This document shows, in pieces, positions 17,012-23,491 of a DNA stretch of 64,000 nucleotides. The stretch's first letter is position 1, and every line of letters begins with the position of its first letter. Source of the stretch: Asaia lannensis NBRC 102526. Its GTDB lineage: Bacteria; Pseudomonadota; Alphaproteobacteria; Acetobacterales; Acetobacteraceae. The notes beneath the pieces are model-generated. The model saw nothing but the letters and a program-made list of their open reading frames with translations. It was not told where the DNA came from and ran no database searches. The stretch is from positions 62,001 to 126,000 of the forward strand of contig NZ_JAMXQU010000009.1 in the NCBI RefSeq assembly GCF_024054035.1. The letters run 5' to 3'. The position numbers were made by a program, and so were the translations under genes.

Positions 17012-17083
17012 TGGACCATGGACCACTTTCGTGGTTGCATCAAGAAACCATATGTGGTTCATTTTCGTGGTCCATTAGGACCA
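17012..17083. promoter_or_regulatory. immI-like operator region between mnt-like and arc-like genes
   Basis: The 91 bases between the divergent repressor starts hold three dyads with four-base centres: ACCAC-tttc-GTGGT (17022-17035), AACCA-tatg-TGGTT (17046-17059) and a perfect TGGTCC-atta-GGACCA (17068-17083). GGACCA also occurs twice in tandem seven bases apart (17013 and 17020). The GGTCC/GGACC half-sites recall the P22 Mnt operator as I remember it. They probably bind the two ribbon-helix-helix proteins and cover divergent promoters. Confidence 0.7.
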
Positions 17084-17098
17084 AAGAGAAGTGGAGAT

Positions 17099-17284
17099 AT
17101 GAAACATACAGACCCCCAAATGAAAATCCGTCTTCCGCTTGATGTTCACCGGCACGTTAAGTTGTCGGCGAAGCGCCAAGAGCGGACGATGAATGGCTAC
17201 ATCGTCTTTCTGCTTCGGCAGGAGATGGAAAAAGAAAAGACGGAAGAGGCTATGCTTGGCGGCACCTCTCCCGTCTCTGAGTGA
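17099..17284 (+). CDS. Arc-like ribbon-helix-helix repressor
   Basis: A 61-residue protein, close in size to P22 Arc (53). It has the beta strand DPQMKIRLPL at residues 5-14, helix A (DVHRHVKLSAKRQE) and helix B (TMNGYIVFLLRQEMEKE), the whole of an Arc fold with a short tail. ATG 17099 is chosen because the GTGGAG ribosome site lies just upstream; a longer frame would run through the operator. It is followed after 19 bases by the antirepressor gene, as arc precedes ant in P22. It probably limits antirepressor synthesis early in infection. Confidence 0.8.
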   Translation: MKHTDPQMKIRLPLDVHRHVKLSAKRQERTMNGYIVFLLRQEMEKEKTEEAMLGGTSPVSE

Positions 17285-17303
17285 ACCACGAAGGAACACG
17301 AAA

Positions 17304-18104
17304 GTGACGAATAACACATCTCTCACCATCATTTCCACTGCCATCCGTCAGGACGCCGAAGGACGCTACTGCCTGAATGACTGCCACAAGGCATCAGGTG
17401 GTGAAAAATCCAAACAGCCCGCAAATTTCATGCGGCTTGACACGACGAAAGCGCTGATTACGGAAATTTCTCACTCCTCAGATCTGAGGACTGGTCCCGT
17501 TGATACCGTAAACGGCGGAACTTCCCCCGGCACCTACGTCGCCAAGGAACTCGTCTACGCCTATGCGATGTGGATCAGCCCTTCGTTCAACCTGACGGTC
17601 ATCCGGGCGTTCGATGCGATGGTGCAGGGCAAGGCTGTAACAACCGCGCCCAAGCGCACCCGCAAACCCGCCTTCGACACGACATACACGCGCCTTCTCA
17701 AGATCGCCCGGACCCTCCCTGGCTTTGACGAGAACCAGCAGCGCCTCCACGCGGCGCGTGGCACGTTCAACATGACGGGCGTTAACCCGCTGGAGATCAT
17801 GGGCGTGACCTCGATCGCAGCCCCGAACAATGACGCCTACCTGACGGCCACCGAGATCGGGAAAGAGATCGGCCTCAGTGCCGTGGCTGTGAACAAACTG
17901 CTGATTGCGGAGGGCTATCAGATCAAGGTCCAAGCATCGTCTTCGGGCTCGGATTATCAGGCCACGGAAAAGGGCGCACCGTTTGGGCGTATGTTCGACA
18001 CGACGCGCAAGGGCGGCAAAGGGTCACAAGCAACCCTGAAATGGTCCAACCGGATCGTGAAGCATCTGCGCCCTTTCTCCCGCCCGAAGGAGGCAGCGTC
18101 ATGA
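17304..18104 (+). CDS. KilA-N domain phage antirepressor
   Basis: A 266-residue protein from a GTG start that follows AAGGA by eight bases. Residues about 5-110 are a KilA-N DNA-binding domain (SLTIISTAIRQDAEGRYCLND, then TYVAKELVYAYAMWISPSF and LTVIRAFDAM). Residues about 190-260 form a KilAC-like C-terminal domain (AYLTATEIGKEIGLSAVAVN, then YQATEKGAPFG). Such antirepressors inactivate the prime repressor of temperate phages and drive induction. It lies downstream of the arc-like gene as in P22 immI, though P22 Ant itself has a different N-terminal domain. Its end overlaps the next small gene by four bases. Confidence 0.85.
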   Translation: MTNNTSLTIISTAIRQDAEGRYCLNDCHKASGGEKSKQPANFMRLDTTKALITEISHSSDLRTGPVDTVNGGTSPGTYVAKELVYAYAMWISPSFNLTVIRAFDAMVQGKAVTTAPKRTRKPAFDTTYTRLLKIARTLPGFDENQQRLHAARGTFNMTGVNPLEIMGVTSIAAPNNDAYLTATEIGKEIGLSAVAVNKLLIAEGYQIKVQASSSGSDYQATEKGAPFGRMFDTTRKGGKGSQATLKWSNRIVKHLRPFSRPKEAAS

Positions 18105-18232
18105 GCGAAATCGAGGAAGAGCGGGCATTGCTCGAACAGATGGAGGGGCTTTGTCACAGGGCAGCTCTGATGTTCGAACGAAAGCGTCTGGACGAGAAGA
18201 TAGGTCCGGTTGAGCGCCCCGCCCTCACCTGA
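18101..18232 (+). CDS. 43-residue acidic protein coupled to the antirepressor
   Basis: A short gene (MSEIEEERALLEQMEGLCHR...) whose ATG overlaps the antirepressor stop and which has a very good ribosome site (GAAGGAGG, seven bases upstream). It is predicted to be one or two charged helices. No family is recognised. Translational coupling suggests that it acts with the antirepressor, perhaps as a modulator. It is followed by an intrinsic terminator. Confidence 0.6.
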   Translation: MSEIEEERALLEQMEGLCHRAALMFERKRLDEKIGPVERPALT

Positions 18233-18286
18233 CCACTTGCCTCTTCCAACCTCTCACGCTATCGTGAGGCGTCTGTGGTAGACATT

Positions 18287-18316
18287 CGCCTCCGCGTCAT
18301 CCGCGGGGGCGTTTTT
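18287..18316 (+). terminator. intrinsic terminator after the antirepressor operon
   Basis: GC-rich stem CGCCTCCGCG, loop TCAT, and CCGCGGGGGCG followed directly by TTTTT. It would end transcription of the arc-like, antirepressor and 43-residue genes. Confidence 0.8.
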
Positions 18317-18325
18317 CGTTTTGAG

Positions 18326-18433
18326 TCAGTTTGTCGGATTTTCAGGCGCATCCGGCAGCGGCGCATTCTCACCCGGCTTGGGCTTGGGCGCTGGATGGCT
18401 TGGATCGTATGTCGGTGTCGGTTTTGAGGTCAT
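18326..18433 (-). CDS. tiny Pro-rich protein, second of an overlapping pair
   Basis: A 35-codon frame on the minus strand (MTSKPTPTYDPSHPAPKPKP...) whose ATG overlaps the stop of the preceding small Pro-rich gene (ATGA). It is nearly a third proline and surely disordered. The exact four-base overlap and the shared composition of the two frames favour real, coupled genes, but they are too short to prove it. A plus-strand frame across the same bases reads as low-complexity Gly/Leu and looks like its shadow. Confidence 0.4.
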   Translation of the reverse strand: MTSKPTPTYDPSHPAPKPKPGENAPLPDAPENPTN

Positions 18434-18567
18434 GCTGGTTTTCCTCCGTCCTCAGGATGATCAGGATGCTCGGGCGCGTCGTCCTGCTGCGGGCTCGTGT
18501 CGGGATACGGCTCAAATGGCTCGTTGCTCCCTGGCTTGGCTGGGTTCGGCTGATTTGTCATCGTCAT
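18430..18567 (-). CDS. small Pro/Asp-rich protein, first of an overlapping pair
   Basis: A 45-codon minus-strand frame starting MTMTNQPNPAKPGSNEPFEP, rich in Pro, Asp and Glu, ending GGKPA. A second ATG lies six bases downstream of the first. It is probably disordered. It stands alone on the minus strand between the antirepressor operon and the lysis genes, so it may be a separately transcribed accessory gene. No family recognised. Confidence 0.4.
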   Translation of the reverse strand: MTMTNQPNPAKPGSNEPFEPYPDTSPQQDDAPEHPDHPEDGGKPA

Positions 18568-18734
18568 TTTCCAGAGGTGAGATGACTCAAGTACATTGAA
18601 GCCTGAGAGTTGCCTGATCATTCGGCACCCTCCCGCCTGTGGGCTTTTTCATTGCGCAAAATTCCGCTTTCCAGTACAAAAAACATACGACGCGCCAGTA
18701 ATGGCCGGGCGGGAAAATCAGACCGGTATTCCCC

Positions 18735-19247
18735 ATGCGTCGGCTACTCTTCATCCTGCCATTTGTGCTTCCCGGCGCTGCCTTCGCGCAGTCTCAGGCG
18801 GCCAACCCTGTTACGCCCTTTTCTGAGGGGCAGCGGGTCGGGACCTCGTCAAATCCCATCATTGCGGCACTCTCATCCGTAGTCCCTTCCGCGTCTGCAT
18901 CGTCTGGGCAGGCGGCGGCCCCCGTTGAGCTGTACAGCTATGGGCGCCGGGTCGGCACACAATCCAACCCGCTGTATGTCAATCTTGGCAACGCCCTCTC
19001 CGGCTACCTCACGCAATCGCAGGCGGCTTCGACTTATCTCCCCCTCACGGGCGGCACGATTACCGGGCCTCTCTCTGGTGGTTACTATATCCCCCACTGC
19101 TACACCGTTGCCGATCTGAAGGCTCTTCCAGCCCCGTCCGGTGCTGCATATGCGTGTTATTTCGACGCGAATAACGGGAACCAGCCGAACATCGCCGTTT
19201 ATGCGCTCGGGGCTTGGCACTTCCTCCCCTTAGGGAACGCACTGTGA
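18735..19247 (+). CDS. phage protein with Sec signal peptide and tail-fibre-like motif
   Basis: A 170-residue protein starting with MRRLLFILPFVLPGAAFAQS, a clear Sec signal peptide cut after AFA. The mature part carries two similar segments, EGQRVGTSSNPI and YGRRVGTQSNPL (about residues 31 and 73), which look like an internal duplication. It then has YLPLTGGTITGPLSGG, a motif very common in phage tail fibres. The C-terminal 50 residues hold two Cys and a WHFLPLG end. It heads the lysis-gene cluster and overlaps the next gene by one base. Its job is unknown; its export would place it in the periplasm or outside. Confidence 0.65.
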   Translation: MRRLLFILPFVLPGAAFAQSQAANPVTPFSEGQRVGTSSNPIIAALSSVVPSASASSGQAAAPVELYSYGRRVGTQSNPLYVNLGNALSGYLTQSQAASTYLPLTGGTITGPLSGGYYIPHCYTVADLKALPAPSGAAYACYFDANNGNQPNIAVYALGAWHFLPLGNAL

Positions 19248-19576
19248 TGGGCGATGTCGTGCTGCCTCTCACGATTGATCAACGGCTCGATGATCACGAG
19301 CGCCGTCTTGTCGATGTCGAGGCACGATCTGTGCGGATCGAGCAAGGCCAAACGGCCATGAGCGAGAAGATATCGGAGCTGCATGGCGAAAACCGTGCCC
19401 GCGCGGAACATGCTGAGAAAGCCATGGAGCGTGGCTTCGCTGCGATTCAATCTGATGTGGGGAGGATCAATTCAAAGCTCACCCTACGATCCACGATCAT
19501 TGCCGGAGCCTCGGGATTGGGTGGCGGCGTCTCGGTTGGTCTCTATGCTCTCTTGCATAGCCTGGGCAAGATATAA
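19247..19576 (+). CDS. coiled-coil protein with C-terminal membrane anchor, lysis-associated (XhlA-like)
   Basis: A 109-residue protein from the ATG in the TGATG overlap. Residues 10-75 form a charged coiled coil (RLDDHERRLVDVEARSVRIE onward), followed by one membrane helix (about 82-105: IIAGASGLGGGVSVGLYALL). This topology is that of XhlA/hemolysin-type proteins encoded beside phage holins and endolysins. Immediately downstream is the endolysin. I infer a part in lysis, possibly as holin partner or spanin-like linker. Confidence 0.65.
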   Translation: MGDVVLPLTIDQRLDDHERRLVDVEARSVRIEQGQTAMSEKISELHGENRARAEHAEKAMERGFAAIQSDVGRINSKLTLRSTIIAGASGLGGGVSVGLYALLHSLGKI

Positions 19577-20070
19577 TGCCCGGCATCGACACGTCTCAGC
19601 TCAAGCAGTTCGTCGTCGTCCCGACGCTTCAGCAGATGGGTTCGGGCTTCGCCAGCATGGCTGCCATCAATCTCGTGGTTGGCACGGCCCTTGCCGAAAG
19701 CAACGCGTCCTACCTGCGCCAAGTCACAAATGGCAGCTATGGGCCCGCGCGTGGTCTTTGGCAGATGGAGCCATTCACGCACGATGATTGCTGGTCGAAC
19801 TGGCTACGTTTCCCGGCGCAGTCCAAGGCAGCTACGTCGATCAGAGCTATGATCGGCAACGTTCCCGCTGTGGCGGATCTGATGGTGGTTCATCTTGCCT
19901 ATGCCTGCGCCATGTGCCGCGTGAAGTATTTCCGCGCAGCGCCGGCACTCCCTCGATTCAATGATGCAGAGGGGCTGAGCCTTTACCACAAGCAATTTTA
20001 CAATTCGGCGCTCGGCGCGGCTGATCCGGTCGCGAACGTCGCCCATTTCCGCGAGGCGATCCAAGCATGA
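19576..20070 (+). CDS. phage endolysin, transglycosylase/lysozyme-like
   Basis: A 164-residue protein. LVVGTALAESNASYLRQV puts a candidate catalytic Glu at residue 41, followed by YGPARGLWQMEPFTHDDCW, the usual SLT-type pattern in which GLWQME follows the catalytic Glu by some 20 residues. The C-terminal half has a helix-rich LAYACAMCRVKYFR segment. It cuts peptidoglycan at the end of the lytic cycle. There is no signal peptide, so a holin is needed for release. Starts in a TAATG overlap with the coiled-coil gene and overlaps the next by four bases. Confidence 0.8.
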   Translation: MPGIDTSQLKQFVVVPTLQQMGSGFASMAAINLVVGTALAESNASYLRQVTNGSYGPARGLWQMEPFTHDDCWSNWLRFPAQSKAATSIRAMIGNVPAVADLMVVHLAYACAMCRVKYFRAAPALPRFNDAEGLSLYHKQFYNSALGAADPVANVAHFREAIQA

Positions 20071-20306
20071 ACATCGACTGGCAGACTCTCTTTGCCCAGA
20101 TCCTCCCCTTCGTCCCTGCCGCCTATGTGGGCGACATTACGACGATCGGTACTTTCCTCATCGCCCTGGCGGCGGTGATCGCGCGCTACTGGCCCCGTCC
20201 GGCTGACGGGTCGAAGTGGCTCCCCCTCTACAATCTCGTCAACAGCATCGGCATGAACGGCAAGCACGCCGCGAATGCGGATGACACGAAAGGCGCTACC
20301 AAATGA
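20067..20306 (+). CDS. small membrane protein, holin candidate
   Basis: A 79-residue protein with one strong membrane segment (about residues 24-41, ITTIGTFLIALAAVIARYW) and a weaker one near residues 8-20. The tail is polar, with WLPLYNLVNSIGMNGKHAAN. Size, topology and place directly after the endolysin fit a holin. The conserved-looking tail is not typical of classic holins, so another membrane role is possible. Confidence 0.6.
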   Translation: MNIDWQTLFAQILPFVPAAYVGDITTIGTFLIALAAVIARYWPRPADGSKWLPLYNLVNSIGMNGKHAANADDTKGATK

Positions 20307-20638
20307 AACGACTTTTTGCCTTATTCGCGCTGATCGGCTTTGTCGGCCTGACGGCATGCTCCAACGTAAGCCAGACCAATCTGCGCAAGGCCGGTTACGC
20401 CACCATCCAGGCATACAATGCCACGGCCCCGCTCGCCCTCGCCTACGCCCAGCAGCCGAGCGCAGACCCGGCAATCAAAACCGAGATCAAGACGGCCAGT
20501 GCCGATGCGATGAAAGTCATCACGCCGCTCGGGACCGATCTTCAGTCATCCAACCCCCTCACCGCGCTTGAGGTGTCAGCCGCGACAGCCGCCGTTGCCG
20601 CGCTTCAGACCAAGATCGCCACGGAGACCGTGAAATGA
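20303..20638 (+). CDS. phage lipoprotein in the lysis cluster
   Basis: A 111-residue protein with a lipoprotein signal: MKRLFALFALIGFVGLTAC, lipobox LTAC with Cys19. The mature part is Ala/Thr-rich and helical. In Gram-negative phages an outer-membrane lipoprotein near the endolysin is often the outer spanin; this one is not Pro-rich as many o-spanins are. Overlaps both neighbours by ATGA, so it is part of the lysis operon. Confidence 0.7.
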   Translation: MKRLFALFALIGFVGLTACSNVSQTNLRKAGYATIQAYNATAPLALAYAQQPSADPAIKTEIKTASADAMKVITPLGTDLQSSNPLTALEVSAATAAVAALQTKIATETVK

Positions 20639-20823
20639 ACGCCGCACTCATTGCCGCAATCGTGCAGGGCGTCGTCGCCGCTGTTGAGGAAGTGCCGAAT
20701 ATCATTCAGGTGATCGAGGACGCTATCGCTGCCAGCAAGGCCGGTGATGGCCCGACGACTGAACAGATCGCCGCTGCGCTCAAGCAGGCGCAGGCTACGG
20801 ACGCTGCCATTCAGGCTTCGTGA
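20635..20823 (+). CDS. 62-residue Ala-rich phage protein, last gene of lysis operon
   Basis: Short, mostly helical protein (MNAALIAAIVQGVVAAVEEV at the start) with an amphipathic N-terminal half and a polar Gln/Ala-rich second half. Coupled to the lipoprotein gene by ATGA. No family recognised. The N-terminal helix could lie on a membrane. Confidence 0.55.
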   Translation: MNAALIAAIVQGVVAAVEEVPNIIQVIEDAIAASKAGDGPTTEQIAAALKQAQATDAAIQAS

Positions 20824-20831
20824 AATCGAGT

Positions 20832-20870
20832 GCGGCCCGGTCAGGAAGTACCCCGTCCAAACCGGGCCGC
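20832..20870. repeat. 10-bp perfect inverted repeat after the lysis operon
   Basis: GCGGCCCGGT (20832-20841) and ACCGGGCCGC (20861-20870) with a 19-base loop. It starts nine bases after the last stop codon and probably forms a transcript-end hairpin, but no T-run follows, so an intrinsic terminator is uncertain. Confidence 0.5.
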
Positions 20871-20944
20871 TCGTACGCTTATGCATCGCGCCCCATCTTC
20901 ATAACGCACGATGCGGAGTCGAGTAACGTAAAAATAACGTTTCG

Positions 20945-21223
20945 TTATTCCCGCTCGTTATGTGGTTTATGAATTGGGTCCACATCCTTTTCCCGCCATG
21001 CCAATGAGTAGTCTGGCGCCTCGTGCGCGGGCGCTCCCGGCCCCCTATGTGGCCACAGGTTCGACCGCTTCAGCTGCTCGGTGATTTTCTGGGCCAGCGC
21101 ATCGATCTCAGCCCCACTCATCTTCGCGTTTACGCGCCTCGGCTTGCCCCGATAGTCGAGCGAGATCGACATCCGGATAGCGAATGTCACGTCTTCTTCG
21201 GAGGCTGGGGTTAGGTCGGTCAT
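20945..21223 (-). CDS. small phage-end protein, unknown
   Basis: A 92-residue leftward gene converging on the lysis operon. Residues 10-55 (VTFAIRMSISLDYRGKPRRV and then EIDALAQKITEQLKRSN) look like a beta-strand plus helix, and the tail is polar with several His and Pro. No family recognised and no strong ribosome site. It is the last gene of the element before the tRNA. A small regulator or an orphan accessory gene are both possible. Confidence 0.5.
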   Translation of the reverse strand: MTDLTPASEEDVTFAIRMSISLDYRGKPRRVNAKMSGAEIDALAQKITEQLKRSNLWPHRGPGAPAHEAPDYSLAWREKDVDPIHKPHNERE

Positions 21224-21293
21224 GACAGAGAACAGAGCGCGAACAAGCGCAGGAAGTCAATCGAAACCAATCGACATACAGACTCGCGGAAAG

Positions 21294-21321
21294 TGGCACG
21301 GATCTGGCACGACTTGACACG
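21294..21321. repeat. three TGGCACG-type direct repeats near the tRNA
   Basis: TGGCACG at 21294 and 21305, and TGACACG at 21315, about one helical turn apart. A GGTACG...CGTACC dyad follows (21321-21345). The 194 bases 21224-21417 between the last phage gene and the tRNA hold no gene. These repeats could be integrase arm-type or excisionase sites; this is inference. Confidence 0.4.
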
Positions 21322-21417
21322 GTACGAATCGGATCAGAACGTACCGGGATGAACCGAAACAGACTGATACCTATCGAGGCCAATCTTCAAAAAACGGCAG
21401 TTTTCTGCGGGTGAGGA

Positions 21418-21492
21418 TGGTGGGTGCGACAGGGATTGAACCTGTGACCCCTGCCGTGTGAAGGCAGTGCTCTACCGCTGAGCTACGCACCC
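21418..21492 (-). tRNA. tRNA-Val (anticodon CAC)
   Basis: Read on the minus strand the gene starts GGGTGCGTAGCTCAGC and folds as a full cloverleaf: acceptor GGGTGCG/CGCACCC, anticodon stem CTGCC/GGCAG with loop TTCACAC (anticodon CAC, decoding GUG), and T-arm ACAGG-TTCAATC-CCTGT. The 3' CCA is encoded (21420-21418). The 3' end points to the phage genes, which is the usual arrangement when a prophage has integrated into the tRNA 3' half. Confidence 0.95.
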
Positions 21493-21558
21493 ATCCTGCG
21501 GTGCCGCGTCTCTAGCAAAGCCTGTGAGACGCGGCAATATGCAAAACGAAAAAACTGA

Positions 21559-23445
21559 TCAGAAACCGAACATATGGTCGAGCGAGAAGCCACCTGCTGC
21601 GTTTTTCTGACCGTGATAGCCGAACAGACGGCAGCTCAGATCGCGTATGAGCACATAGCCCCCAATACCGGCCTCAGCGAGTTTTTCCTCTCCGAATATC
21701 TCGTGAGGCCACACCATGAACGATCCCGACGGGTTGATGCTGATCCGGCGGCGTTCCATCTCGACGCCATCCTTAGAATAAAGCTGAAGGATCGTATCGG
21801 AAGGTGCTGTGCCCTCAACCGAAGCCGGGTGGATCAGGCAGGAGAAGCTGTGATGGCCTTCCTGTCCAAGCTTGAGAAACAGGCGCGTGGTAAGCCCCGG
21901 CGGCGGACCTGCGTAGGATTGCGGCTCGCTGCGCCAGGTCATGAGCGTGTTGAAGATATGCCCGCCGAAGCTCGTTTCTGCGGCATGGCCGTTTTCACGA
22001 TCTTCGTAGCGCATCAGGGCGTGCATCCAGCCATCGCCCTCACCGCCGTCACGGAAATCGTAAACCAGATCCGCATGACCGGGGCGATCGGTCAGTTCAT
22101 GCAAGGCAATGGCCGTTTCATGATTGCGCGGCAGATTGCCCAGGAATTTCTGATCGAGCAGCGTGCCCTCTTCGTCGAAAATATCGAGGCGTAGCGGCAG
22201 GCTCGTAATTTTCTCCGACATCGGGTTCGGCTGAACCACGCTGGTGAACCGTTTGGGGTCCAGGATCGGGAAAGGCAAAACGAAGCCGCGCCCCATGGAA
22301 TCGGGAAGGTTGCGCAGAGATGGCTCGGGAGCGAGGTCACGTCGTTCGACGTTAAGATGCGCGATACGGGTCAACGCACCCTCGGTAATCTCGTAGCGGG
22401 GGCGCACGACATGATTGCCCGAGCGCAACTCAAGCTGCGCTGGCCAGACGACTGGATCGACAAGCGCGCCGACATCCAGCGCATAGGTTGCGAACGGTCC
22501 GACTTCAACCGGAACAGGGAAATGCTTGTCCTCACCCATCTGGTTGATGGTGATTGCACCAGCGGGAATCGGCGTTGCATGGCTGTTCTGAATCCACAGA
22601 ACAAGCTTTTCACCCGGGCGCGGCGCGGGGAGCGTTGCAAAACGCGGCGACGGCCAGGCATTGGCATCATGCGTGACGGAAAGGCTGGGCTCGTCACCCT
22701 TGCCATAGGTGTCGAGCGCATATTTCACGACATCATGGCCGCGTGCGCCCAGCACATGAACGAAAAGCTGCCCGCAGAATGCAGGAAGCCCGAACCGCTC
22801 ACGTACAGCCGCACTATCGACGACAATACCAGCGGGAGCATCGGGAATCTCTTCTTCCCACTCCGCAAGAATGCTTCCCTTGTCGTCATACAGACGCAGC
22901 CAGTAGCGTACGTCCTTGGCGTCGTAGTTGCACCAGTAATTGGCTGTCACCAGCCGTGTGCTGAAGCGTTCGTCATCGCGGAAGAACGCGAAATTCGTCG
23001 CAAAATTATGCTTGTCGAGATAGTTGCGCGGATTGCTCAGCATCGTATCCGGCAGTTTGGCCTCCTCCAGAGAGAAGATCCGCTGGTCGGCATGAGTAAC
23101 ACGCGTCAGACGAGACAGCATTTTTTCATGCTCAAATGACAGGGCGAGAACCTGCTTCGCCTCGCTTTCCGCAAGATCGGTCAGGGCGCGCTTCGTACCG
23201 CCAAGCCCGTCGGGTTTTCCAACCTGTTCGCTGTCATGCGTGTAAACGCCAGCTTGGGGTTTAAGTCCCGGATAAAGTGCGACCAGCGTCTGCAGCACAT
23301 TAGCGGGATCGTAAACTGCAAACACCCCCCCTTCTGCCAGTGTCGCTTCCAGCCTGTCCAATGCCTGGCTCGCCAAAGGATGAGCGAGCGCCTTGTAGAG
23401 GATGTTTCCGCCGCCCTGAGCGTCGAAGGTGATGATATCGAGCAT
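21559..23445 (-). CDS. large conserved protein of unknown function
   Basis: A 628-residue protein starting MLDIITFDAQGGGNILYKAL. The ATG at 23445 is chosen because AGGA lies seven bases upstream; an in-frame extension to 23544 has no support. There is no signal peptide or membrane segment. It consists mainly of beta-strands with many Trp, Tyr and Asp residues, for example YWLRLYDDKGSILAEWEEE and LWIQNSHATPIPAG, suggesting several Ig- or jelly-roll-like modules. I do not recognise a family. It lies head-to-tail downstream of the ELM1-like gene with a 46-base gap, so the two may be cotranscribed and share an envelope or sugar-related job. Confidence 0.75.
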   Translation of the reverse strand: MLDIITFDAQGGGNILYKALAHPLASQALDRLEATLAEGGVFAVYDPANVLQTLVALYPGLKPQAGVYTHDSEQVGKPDGLGGTKRALTDLAESEAKQVLALSFEHEKMLSRLTRVTHADQRIFSLEEAKLPDTMLSNPRNYLDKHNFATNFAFFRDDERFSTRLVTANYWCNYDAKDVRYWLRLYDDKGSILAEWEEEIPDAPAGIVVDSAAVRERFGLPAFCGQLFVHVLGARGHDVVKYALDTYGKGDEPSLSVTHDANAWPSPRFATLPAPRPGEKLVLWIQNSHATPIPAGAITINQMGEDKHFPVPVEVGPFATYALDVGALVDPVVWPAQLELRSGNHVVRPRYEITEGALTRIAHLNVERRDLAPEPSLRNLPDSMGRGFVLPFPILDPKRFTSVVQPNPMSEKITSLPLRLDIFDEEGTLLDQKFLGNLPRNHETAIALHELTDRPGHADLVYDFRDGGEGDGWMHALMRYEDRENGHAAETSFGGHIFNTLMTWRSEPQSYAGPPPGLTTRLFLKLGQEGHHSFSCLIHPASVEGTAPSDTILQLYSKDGVEMERRRISINPSGSFMVWPHEIFGEEKLAEAGIGGYVLIRDLSCRLFGYHGQKNAAGGFSLDHMFGF

Positions 23446-23491
23446 GGTCGTCCTGTACCCGTTTTCTTCGTTGCGGACCCCTCGCCCTATC

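Noticed and set aside
18321-18599. Plus-strand Gly/Leu-rich frame opposite the Pro-rich pair
   Set aside because: It is the complement of two frames with an exact ATGA coupling; its composition follows from Pro codons read on the other strand.
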